A stretch of DNA of 64,000 nt from Trissonchulus latispiculum (Eukaryota; Nematoda; Enoplea; Enoplida; Ironidae): positions 48,863-112,862 of the forward strand of contig JASAND010010767.1 in the NCBI GenBank assembly GCA_030248195.1, given 5' to 3'. The notes under the pieces were generated by a model. The model saw only the letters and a list, made by a program, of their open reading frames with translations. It did not search any database and was not told where the DNA came from. Below are positions 12,501 through 24,500 of the stretch, one piece after another. Position 1 is the first letter of the stretch, and each line of letters starts with the position of its first letter. A program made the translations under genes and the position numbers.

Positions 12501-15500
12501 TTTTCGTGAAATGCTTCTAAGAGCAAAAATGTGTAGCGGGATCAGGTCTTGAAGTGGTAAAGTCTTGAAAAATGTTGGCACACTGTATCTTTGGATAATT
12601 TGACCTGGGGCGGTATTTCATTTTCATTACTAGTGATGTGGATCGGATCGAATCGGCAGCTAAAATTTCAACCGATCCGACAGAAAGTTTGGGCCGCCGC
12701 GCGCGGGGCGGGCTGGCCGGCCGCCGGGCGCGGCGGAAATGATTTCCCAAAAGCGAAGGGAGCTCTAGTGAAGCGGTCGAAACCCCTAAAATTTCATTCA
12801 AATTCTCCCATCGCAATTTCAAGGAAAATATTAAAAATATAAAAAGCAAATAAAGAATCACGAGATGGGGCGGGGCGCCCGCCCCAATACAAATTAAATT
12901 CCAAAAATATAAACATAAATAACTAATTTAATCATTTGAGGATTATTCATTGGTAAAAATTATAACCAGGACGACGTGGGTGATGCAGCGCTGACTCGAA
13001 CTGATCGGAGGCGGCCGGACGGGCGGAACCGAAAAAAGCAATGCGGAAGGAGGGGAGGCAGAAGATGATGAGCGTGGGTGGGTGCGAGAGAGCGACCAAA
13101 GAAAAACACAACACCCCCACAGAACACATCAGAAGAATAATAATATGATTATATATTTTTATTAATATTGCTATTATCAGCGGGGAGACGGGCTGGCCCA
13201 CTGCAGAAGTCATGCATTACATAAAATAGCTAGGGGGAAAAGGGTAAGAACTGTAGTACGGGAACAAGACAAGAAAGAGCTAAAGAAGATAGTTTAGAAC
13301 AAGAACACAGGCGGAGAGGAGAGGACAGGAGCAGGGGAGGGTGACTGGGGGGGGGAGGATGCGGGCGGGGAGGCCCGCGACGCCCGCGCGCCGCCGATTC
13401 ATTACTATTAGCCTCCGATCAAAGGTGGAAAATTGTAAAATTTGATGAAAATCTCCAATTTCTAAACTGAAACGAAAGTTTGACAAAATAGAAAACCGTC
13501 TCTGGCAAAATGTCTAAGAAAATATGACCGTTTTCTTTTCGTATAATATTTTTTGATAAAAATTTTTGGTCAGTTTGGTAAGTTTAAACTAATAAAGCAA
13601 GCAGTGTAGACGCATTTCAATAACACCAAACGACGTAGAAGTTGTAGAGCTTCAAATTGATATGTGGCTCAATACAAAGCTATCAAAATAAGACAGTTAC
13701 AGCTTTCCAAAGTGTACTGAATGTACGTGACCTTAAAAGCCAAACGAAGACTTTATGTTTGTTAAAAATGGCCATAGCTTCCTGCCCAAAATTCTTTGCG
13801 GTCTTAAAGTTTACTTTAATAGACCATTTTAATTATTTTGAACAAAACAGTAATCGGGAAACTTTTTTGCAACCGCATCCTATTTGAGTTTGTTCCGCTA
13901 GTTCATGGTCGTAGAAATCTTGATCTTTTGTTGATGTCGCATCGAATCATTTCAGCAGTTCAGCAGTCTTGGAGATGCTTTTGCTCTTTGGAGATGCCAG
14001 GCAGTAAATTCAAAGTTCATAATTCATTTTGCAACATGTCTTGCAGACACCATCCAAAAGAAACATGTGGTGGAGTTAACTCTGGCATGGTTTCAACTAC
14101 CGGGAGAAGGTTACCAGGTAAAATTGGAAGCTAAAAGCCCACAGTAAGCATCGCAAATATGCGGGATACTTGGTTATTTTGGCGTCTTTACTGTGAAAAG
14201 TAATGTGGGGACGATATCCATTACATCATCACAAAACCCAATGTAATAACAATGTAGGCAACCTCAATTTCGAGGTGCTGTATTGAGACATCTTGTTTTG
14301 TTCGTTCTTTGATCAGAGCTTTCGACCAGTTTGGTATTTTTAATTTCTACTGTATATTTCAAAGTAATTTGTGTGTTTAGTAAGTAACGTAACTGCTGAC
14401 CGACGTCAGCAGTTACGGTGGTCATCAGTACATTAAAATCATCAAAATCGTATAATATTCAAATCTCCTACAATTGCACGTAAATATTATGTTACTGGTC
14501 GTTCCTTAAATACTTAAACCGAGACTGTTTTCTTTCTTGGTTCTCATTGATGCTTTGTTAATTTGTTATTTGCACATTGTCTATTGGGTCCATTGTCCAA
14601 AAGCGACGCTATGTTATCAACTTGAAAACCGTGAAAGTAGCAAAACTCGTTTATTTTGAGATTCGATTTAAGATAGGTCAGAAATAAAACACGAGGAGGA
14701 GGAGTACGCCATCTAGTTTGGGAAAAATGTATTCTTGGTTTTACCGATAGCGCAGCTATTCGCAAATTTCAGTATAAATTTTCTTTCTTTCTTTTTATTT
14801 CTTTCTGCTTCTTTTATTTGTTTCATTTCTTTCTTTCTTTCTTTCGTTCAGTTTCTTTGTTGTCTACCTAAGATGACATACAGACAGACAAGTATATAAA
14901 GTTATACACAAAGATCAAGTGTGTGTCTCCTCAAAGAGGAAAAGAGGCAGGGTGCCTGTTATAAGTCAAAAGTCGAGGCAACCGAAATGACACCTGTTTT
15001 GATTAATCATAAGTCTGATTGTACTAGTGAAATTCTTAGTGGAAAATCTTTCTTTAAAAACACACACGCACACACACTCGCTCGCACACACACGCACACA
15101 CACGGGCTACGGGAGGGCGTTGCTGTTCCCCAGAAACTAAATTTAAACACACTTTCCGATTTATGCAGCTTGTCTGTTCTTCTTAGCTGTTTGCGGTTTT
15201 CCCATTCAGATATGTTGGATATTCTATGAAATCTAATAAAACTAATTGCAGGCGCACCCAAGAAGGATATGAAGACCCAGTCAAGCTTGTGCCCAGATGG
15301 ATGGACTCGCGGAGATCGCAGCTGCTACAAGTTGTACCCTGGCTATCATCCACTAGTTCAAGGATTCCATGCAACACAAAAATGTACAGAGCTGCACCGC
15401 AAAGCAATTCCACCCGTCTTCATTGATGCCAAACAGCAGCAGAACTTCCAGGACTTAATACTGTAAGCTTGTACAGGCTATCCCCCCTCATGCTGTACGG

Positions 15501-18500
15501 TACCTACATATAAACGAAAAAATGTCAAGTGATTCTCACTGTAATATTTCTACACTGTTGGAGCAACGCTGAGATTGTAGTATGCAATCCTGTAGCGTTC
15601 ATTTCTAGCTTTCAGATGGTCTTATCAAGAGTACATAATATAAGAGTGTGCCACTAGGCACGCTTTATGTTATCAGAGCAAAAACTAAGATCTGTTCGCT
15701 AACGGCCCACCCCCTCACAAGTTAGACCCATTCCTTCAAAGAAATGTACACTCGAAGCAGACAGACTTTTGAGCTTTAACAGTTAAGCATAGAGCGAAGG
15801 AGAATGCAAGCCAGCCTCGTGAGCATGAGCATGGTACCAATTTGGATCAGCCCTTAGCGAGGGTCATGTCATGTCATGTGTCCTGCTTCTGATACATAGA
15901 GTATGCCTGCTTTCACACTATTATTTTATGCATGGTGTATGCTTGTTTATATTGGACAGACTTTCGATGTATGCAGTCGCGTTTGGACAAGGGGCCGATT
16001 GCGTAAAACGTAAAACTTTGCGACTCTACCAGTGCGGATTTGCTAGTACTAGTACACTAGTTACTAGTAAGGACTGCAAGTGTTGCATAAAAATTTTCCA
16101 GTGGCTAGACCGTCCACTAGACGCACTAAAAGAGAATCTACTAGTGCAACTATACTGACCAAAAAATGTGTGTACAAACTTCGACCGTTTGTAGCAGACT
16201 AACCTTTAGAGTAAACCCCAACAAAATATATTTTTTTAGAATCCTCAGGAACCCGAGATTTCGAAAATTCGGAAAAATCCGGAATTCCGGGTTTCATTCA
16301 CAGAAAATCTAAAATTTTTGGTTTTTCGCCGAATTTTTATCGCAATCAAAATTTTGTTTCCACAATCGAATAGAGCAGGTCCCGCTGCAAATTTTTGCTT
16401 TTAGAAGTTTTTCTCGAAATTGCACCCAATTTCCGGAATTCCGGGTTCTCAAAATTTCCGGATTTTAAAAATTTTCTCCAATACCCACAAGATGGGTGTC
16501 ATTCGAATGCTCTTATCGAGCTGAACAACTTTTGTTTTAGAATGAATTCTTGAAAATGCACACAATTCCCGCAATTCAAGAAAACCGGATTTTCCGGATT
16601 TTAAAAATTTTTTCCAATACCCCACAATATGGGTATTACTCGAAAGCTCTTGATCAGCTGAACAGATGTTGTAATAGTGTAATGTGAAAATGCACCCAAT
16701 TCCCGAAATTCACGAATTCCAGAATTCACTCTAGCTTGGAAGGTTTTAGCGAATTCCGAGAACTGGGCTCATTTCTGCGAGTTGGATCTATTACAAGATT
16801 TGTTCAGCTCATCAAGAGCTTTCGAATGATATCCATATTGTGGGGTTTTGGAGAAAATTTTGAAAGTTTTTAAGTTTCAAAGTTTCAAACAAAGACCACT
16901 TTTGTCAAACATTTTACGTTATCGTGATCTTGAGATTGTTTAAAATTTCAGGGGCAAGGGGAAAATTGGGGAGGATAGTGACAAAATTGTTAGGGGTATC
17001 TACGCGGGGTCTATTTTGAAGCCGGTTTGCGGAGAGGTAGCTAATTCTCGGTCACCCGAGGCGTAAACGATTGGATTAGTAAAAAGCTTTCTTTTTGTAA
17101 AAACTATTTTTGTTTTTAACAGAACTAACCTAATTGTTGCAAGTGTTAGTTCGGGAATACGTTTACGTGTTTTTGAGTAATTTATAATCTTGGTTATCAA
17201 ATTCCAAATACTTCGGGAAGGGTCAGAAGCTTGGAAAGGAGGTAACTCACCGCAGAAGGCAAGTTTTTTTGGAGAGTAAACCAAACTTTTAACGAGGGGT
17301 CGTGTTTGATGTGTTTGTGTGGTGGAGACACCGGCTACCCCTAGCTCACCATAAGTGTACCTGGGTGGGACCCCTCCTCCAAAATGGACAGCCCAGCCTG
17401 GCCCGCTGCTTGATGAGATTCGCTCCGCAGGACAAGGCCGACGGACTGAAATGCTCATCTTTAACTGTGGCACAGTGTTACTTTACTAGTGTTTGCACAA
17501 TCTCATGGCTTCTTATAACCTGACTTGTTGAGAGATGGTCGTTGACGAAATGAAAAGAAGGCTCCTCCTTCCAGCGAGCACAAAATTTCATCTGTTTGGG
17601 CAAAGGGTATTTATTTATCTACGCCGAGCTGAGGATGACGTAGATCTTCCCAGATGCGAACCTCGCCTGATGGCTTTAAATGGTGAACTGATGGCCTGAT
17701 CGACGATGGGGGTGACCGTTGAGATGTGGGAGCTTTTCAATCACCCTAATTTTCTCTAATCTGCTGAGGTTAGCTTCATCTTTTGCTTCAACACTAAGGG
17801 CAATGGCCTTGCTCGCAGATATTTAGGTCTCAAATCTTGTTTTACCTGAAGCTAAGCCTTTATGTCCTTGTTTTTCCCCAGTTCTTCTTTAAACAGATTA
17901 CCATACTTTTGCAGTATCTTGCCCAGCTTTTAATATGGGGAATTAACAAAGTAACACCTGCTATCTGCTTGAAAAGCTTGCAATCCGGAATCGGAATCCT
18001 CTACTAGTAGACTTTTACGCAATTGGCCCCAGATGTGTCACATGAAGCTCCATGATATTAACTATGTTATAGGTTTCCTATTTGGGAAAACTTTAGTTTG
18101 GACAGCTATGGACTTGAGGTTGATGTGCACTACGGTTATTCGATGAAGAACAATAACTCGAGCCCGCACTTGCCTGACAGCTGGACTTATTCGTTCCCAA
18201 CAAAGCCTCAGTGTTACCCAAGGTAACCAGATTGTGTTTATTGAGTTAAAGCTTATATGGCTGGGGGAGATCATATGTTTTTGGTTTTTATATAGTATTT
18301 TATATAATTACAGTTTTGCACAGATATGCTGAAATAAAATTTTCTATAAAACTGGCTATTAAACTAAAGGCCGGCGTGCTTATTGGTCGCAAGCTTTAAA
18401 GATTCAATTAGAGTTTAGTATGGCTGCATTGGAACACATTTATGAAATTTTCTAAATTTAGCCTGAATTTAAAATTCCTTTTCCAATATTTTATATGCCA

Positions 18501-21500
18501 GAATCCATCTAAATTTGTCCACCTCAGAAAATTTTTTCCTACAGCATCTTATTATTCTTACTTACTCATCTTATGGAAACCGTTTTGCACGGCCAAAACT
18601 AGAATTTTACAGTGACAGCCATACAAAACTAGTTTTGTACAGCTAATGTCAAGTTTCAGTAGAAAGAAAGTGTCTTTCTTTCTTTTTCTTATCTTTCTTT
18701 CTTTATTTCTTTAAAGAAAGAAATAAGGAAAGAAACAGGCATGGCCAAGTTTCTTGTTATAAAGGTCAGTTTAACACAAGCCTTGCCATTGCGAGCCATC
18801 ACAACATTGCGAGCTGGATGACTCCTGGGGCTTTCTTTCTTTCTTTCTTTCTTTCTTTCATTCATTCTTTCTTTCTTTCTTGAAAATTTCTTTGTCTTTG
18901 CACTCAAATATGACAGTAGCTGTACCTATTGCTGCCTATACAATAAAGTCCACAACGGCAGCTCCATGCGAAGGCGGCCGCCCCTTGTATCTCGGTAATT
19001 TGCTAGCAGGGGGGAAATGTGTATGCTAAGTGCAGTGCCACTGGCACCGGCGTTTAGTGGCCCGACTGAGCCACATGTGGTGGCCAAGAGGCACAAATGG
19101 CACAGAACATAGACAACAAATGGATATTGATAGACAATGCTGGTTATGAATGCATTATAAACTTCTAATGAGCGAAGTGTCTAAAATTAGTGAATTAAAA
19201 TGCTTAGATTATTGGGCTGTGAATTGTGTCGCATGACGCCTTAGTTATCGACATGTTAGTTAGTCCTAAAGGCATAGGTGTCTGCAGATAACAGACTCCT
19301 CATTGTGCAATATCCAGAGATCTTTTATTAAAGTGCAGCAGAGCATCATAACCCTAAATGCAGCTTAAAAACTATTTTCATCCAAATGACTGTCACAAGG
19401 CGCAGTTCCCAAATGTTAAGCATGTTTGAACGTTATCCTCCAACGGTCTGTTCGTTTGCTCTGATTTACGAGCTGGTGGCGATACAAATTAACTGGTCAA
19501 TAACTGTCTTTCAGATAAGCAAGCATTCAATACGAATACCCCGGGATACTTTAAAATATGGCATCCAAAGACTTTAAAACAAGAAATCAGACATCGAATT
19601 TCGAGCACTCTGTTATTGTTACTGCACAAAAGAACTTAACTATAAAGGAAAAGGCTCTATAAGCTTAGTGTGAGTCTGATTCCTTTGTATTCGTAGACAT
19701 GTAGGCTGTTTGAACAAGAATCATAAATTAACTGCATGTAATCCAAAGAACATTACATACTGCAGTCTAGACTTGACAGACTAAACTGAAATACAATTAT
19801 ATACCAAAATATTGGTTGAACTGAAACCACTAAATAATGATCGTCTTGTCGCTACAACTTTAAATGTCTAATTTTGGAAGAAGTTAATTCCAAAAAATAT
19901 AATTATGCAATTAAAGGTAAACACAACTTTTCCTTCTCAGCTTCGGCACGTAGGTTATCAGATCTATAAATCCCTGATGCACATTAAGCTGAGCTATGAA
20001 AGTCCAAATCTCGACTGCACAGTTCATTTGAACGACGCTAGCACATGTTTAGTTGTTGGCATGGGGTGGAGGGAGTTTTGCCCAATTCCTTCAGAGAGAC
20101 CTACCATTTAACATATGATTAGCTAACATATCAAGGTAAAATAGTCTGTTGACTCACATATTCGAAATAACAGCGATAACATTAGTAACTTAATCTAGCA
20201 CTCAGAACGCAAGGATTAACGAAATCACGTAATGTTGACGCAAGATACAAAGATACAGATGCTTAGTGCATTAACTGAAAAAAAATTAACATCGAACTTT
20301 TAGTGAAAATCGTAGCCCCCCTTAACTGAAATGCTAATGTCATTTAACAATAGTTTTATATTGCAGTTATATGAGGTGGTTTTTTGGATTCCCCAGGAAA
20401 AAAATGCTGGACGCGGAAACAAAATACGGCACATGCACAAGGAGTATTCGGTTTGCGAATAGCAGCGGACTAATGCAGTGCCCATGCTCTAAGTACAACC
20501 TAGTGATCTGTCAAATTCAGGATAACGGGGACAGGGACATCTGCGTTGAAAACGGTAAGCTAGAGTATCTGTCCAAAGGTCACGTTTCAATCTCAAATCC
20601 ATGCTTAAAGATCAAATGAAAAATTCTGTGCCATGGCAGAATTGCCATACTGTACAAAACAAATGTAATTATTTATTGACATTCAGCATAAATTGCCGAT
20701 TGCACAACCGCGCCTACGCATCAACTCACTATTGTATTTCATAATCGTGTCAATTCATTAACACTTTTCAATATCACCACCGACAATGACAACGACTTAA
20801 GGCTGATTATCATGACTGCTCTTAAAACCCAGCTTCCAAATTAGCAGGACAGTTATCGGAACGACCTGCAACCTCACCGAACTTGCGATCAGTTTGTGAA
20901 ATTCGTAGGAGGGTAGAAAGTTATTAATTCATAAAATGTTTATGGCACTCCTTCATTTCAGCTAACGAAATGTACTGGGTTCCTGGCAGTGAATCTCTGT
21001 TTGACTTATTTACAAGCCCTTCTACATTCGTTGAATCCTTGACGATTTTGACAAAAGATATACAGAAAGCTTCCCAGTTTTTTGCTAAGTTTCCTTTCAA
21101 GACATTGGAATATCTTCTGAAACAGTTGGTATGTTATTTTCTGCTATTAAATTCCGAAATAAAAGAGTTAATTATTTCAAAATAAACCTTATTAGTTGAG
21201 TTCTGCCATTTTTTAACTCTGCCTCACTCCTGATGTTGAACGGTCCAGTCCATTGATGTGGAAAGCATGAGGAGCAGGAGACCATTACAAGAGAATGTCT
21301 AGTTCCGTGATGCTTCCAGTACACATATCAGTACCAGTACTTTTCTTTGTATAGTGTAAAAGTTGAAATCATGATGGAATGCCGAGAAGAAAGTTTCCTG
21401 GATGGGGATCGAACTACCGAACCTTGTATCTTCAGTAGAACGCTCTATCACATCCCTCGAGATGTACTTATTGCGCTGTTTTCAACCTTTTGGAGTTTAG

Positions 21501-24500
21501 GAGAAACACTGATATTTGACAATGTGAAGTAATGGTGATTTTGTTGACACATGCAACCACATCATAGTGAAGATGCATGGAATGAAGTAGTGTATATTGT
21601 ACATGTTTGCGCTAAGCAGTAAGCAGTTCATGCTGATCTCAATAATCAGTTCGCCTCAGTACTGTATCTTAAGTTTGGCCCTGTGATTGTCTGTGATTCA
21701 ATCAACAGAAGGATTGTGTAGGTAAACAAAGAATGCCAGTACAATCAGTACTTGTTATTAGACGTCTCGTTCCGAATTAGTACCCGCTGTACTGAAGCTT
21801 CATTTCTTTCTGATGCCACCAAAGATTTGTAAAGGTGGAAGCTTGGAAGCAGCAGTGTTGCATTTGTTTCTGTATTTTCTTTTTCAGCCGCATTTGATAG
21901 AATTAAGTAGTTGGCAGTAAGACGGACAACATGATACATTCCGATACGCAGCTGAAATCTCCCTCAAATTGATCAATGAAACGCTGAATGAAAAAGATCA
22001 AACATTGTATGGATCGACGGGAAGAAAAGGAGTTATTTTGAAGTGTATCAGCAACGGATATAATTGTCACGAGTAAATGCAATCAGTAACTGGGTTTCTA
22101 GCTCTATTCAGAAATGACTTGTTAACTGAAATGCGAAAAACAGGAACACTTATTTGAATTCTCTCTAATTCAATTTTACTTATAGGGACCAACTTGAGGA
22201 ATTCGAAGATCCTTACCAGGGCGAGTGCGTTACGTATACAGCGGGAGCTTTCCGTGTCCATCCGGATGTAACTAGTAAGATCTCTTGAAAAATGGTCTAA
22301 ATTATGAATAAGATTACGTCGGTTTATGGAATAGCTGTGTGTAGGAAATTGCCTTGTTTAGTTTAAATGTACTTTAATTTTGAAAGTCGCGCTTAAGTTT
22401 TATTTATAAAGTCTAACTTACTTTCTACACTGAAAAATTAATTTGATTTAGTCAGTATTTACGTATAAATCACCACTAGTCTTCAGTGTTTTTACATGAC
22501 GAATTTTAGCTTTTCCAATACTGGTGAGCTTTTATTTTAACAAGCTACTAGGCTTTTTATGTGCAGCTGATGACGGCGCCTTGTTTGACTGAGTATAACC
22601 AAGAGTACATAATAACTAAGAGTGTGACAAGCGTCAAGCTCTTAGTTATTTGGTTTGGGACATCATCTGCATGATAACGGCTGACCCCCCCCCACAAATT
22701 AGACCCATCACTTCAAAGAAATTTGCACTCTATATTTGTGTGCTGAAGCTCGCAACAGACGCACATTGAACCAACTGAGTAGTGGTGTTTTTGAGCTTTA
22801 GAACACAAACATAGCGTGCAAATTTCTTTGAAGTGATGAGTCTAATTCGTGGGGGGGGTCAGCCGTTATCGTGCAGATGATGTCACAAGCCTAATAACTA
22901 AGAGCATGACGCTTGTCACCCTCTTAGTTATTATGTACTCTTGGTATAACATATAGTCAGTAATAATTTCAGAACTGGAGCTGGTAGTTAATGTGACCGC
23001 AGGTATTCCTCTAACAAGCAGCTCTTTTGAACGCTCAAAATTAGTGATTCACGAACCGCAATCTTTCCCGGTACCGATGGCTGAAGGATTTGCGCTATCC
23101 GAAGGAATGCATTCATTTATTGGAATCATCTATGTAAGCGGTGATGCACGAGTATTCATAGTGTACTAAAACGTTAAAAAGTAAAAAGTGCAGTAATCAT
23201 GTAGAGCTACATACTTTCGCCGTTAAACTGGAGGTCAACAATATTTTCTTCGTATTGGTTTTAGTAGAAGGTCACGTCTGCTTGCAGCAACTATTACATT
23301 GCATTTGCAAAAACAATTCTGCTTCCTGCACCGTGAAATTCCAATATATGTCGCATGGTTCTTCAATGTCACGTTCAGTTGAAGAATGAGTTATGTCGAC
23401 ATTACCTAAACACACAATAAACAATTCTTCCTTAAGGGTTAACTAAGCTCATTTTTGTGCACAGTAGTTTACAAAATACTTGAACGGTTTCCAATATTAA
23501 ATCATTTGGGATATGGTAATTGCTGCCTTATATTGACAATTACAAACTGAAATGTGATATACACATATGTAACAATGCAAGTACTGGCTGTTTTAGGTAA
23601 AGGAACAGAGGGTGCCAACTCCACTGCGTACAAGTTGTAAGAACAATCCTGAAAAGAGCTCAGATTTTTTGTATGAGGACCGTGCATACAACCTTGAGGT
23701 ATGAGGAAGCTTAATGTGCGTAGGAAAGAAGTTGCTATTAACTAAATTAAGCAACGTATACTGTGATTCAATCTGAATGTGAAAACGTCCTCTGGCAACG
23801 TTGTGAGCTCTGTTAAAAGCATAATTATTTATCAACCAATTTTCTGTTTTAGTTGCATATAGTTTGACTGTAATTTTGGAAATTCATTTGGTTTTATGAA
23901 ACCAGCAGTTTGAATGGCAACGTACAAAGTATATATATGAGGAAGTCATGTTTTGATGCCATATTTAAAATGGCATGCACACTGTCACTACTTGTTAATC
24001 TGTGGACAATGTCGGCTTCCCTTAGAATCATTAATAAAGCTTTAACTAGAAAGTAGTGGTTAAGCTAATGCTAGCGGAAGTGGCTCGGATATGGACAAGA
24101 GCCGAATATGGGCAGCTGCAACTTTGTATAAGCACAGCAAGTTTTTGCAAACAGCTTTGGAACCAAAGTTTAATAATTTCATTAGTTCTAGCTTGTAAAT
24201 GAATCTGCCAAATAGACAGGCAAATTGTGTAGTACAAAATTAATTAGCAATTGTTATATTGGTAATTTTCTGATTTCAGAAACGAAAGTTTCCAGCGCTA
24301 TACAATAATGTTGCCCAGCAAAATATTTTCGGCTTCAGCCAGATCAATCCTAAAAAACTAATACCATTTTTCTGACTGTAGTAAACCTTTTTGGTGCCAG
24401 TTTTCAATATTTTCATTGGCTATTACTAGTTCCTGATATGGGTGGCCCAAATGCACCAGTCCTTGCATATGGGCCATGCAAAAAAATACCGGTTTTTAAA

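Larger units (their letters stand above)
6506..13963. other. Long intron of gene 2 filled with repeats
   Basis: No exon that I can defend. It holds a diverged copy of the inverted-repeat element also seen at 28.9 and 62.6 kb (about 6860-7745), a short 10-bp tandem repeat (gaaatgtaga, about 8003-8030), a TC run near 8693, a tRNA-like relic at 9445, a foldback at 11748-12548 and GC-rich patches at 12.66-13.40 kb. Confidence 0.45.
15463..18072. other. Intron with MITE relic, foldback copy and an unidentified GC-rich tract
   Basis: Contains a degenerate MITE copy (15626-15760), tct/cta-rich sequence with repeated actagt near 16040-16070, the second foldback copy (16236-16870) and a GC-richer stretch at 17300-17730. 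The minus strand of 17000-17473 is open for 157 codons but matches nothing I recognise. Confidence 0.4.

Noticed and set aside
17000..17473. 157-codon open frame on the minus strand
   Set aside because: No family resemblance, mixed composition, no partner exons. Noted only as a GC-richer unidentified tract; comparison with common small nuclear RNAs from memory gave no match.
19905..20111. Open frame with Cys pattern loosely like the end of a lectin domain
   Set aside because: The acceptor before it (ccttctcag) gives a phase that runs into a stop after the exon at 18222. The exon at 20367 fits both phase and motif better.
21347..21532. Open frame that could supply the missing Cys pair of gene 2
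   Set aside because: The sequence is explained by a tRNA-like SINE head on the minus strand, and the phases do not fit.
24046..24237. Minus-strand open frame with SCLQK…SCSCPY, like a DEG/ENaC thumb
   Set aside because: It lies on the opposite strand inside an intron of gene 2, no neighbouring exon on that strand fits, and gene 2 has its own clear copy of this motif at 25911. Probably chance.
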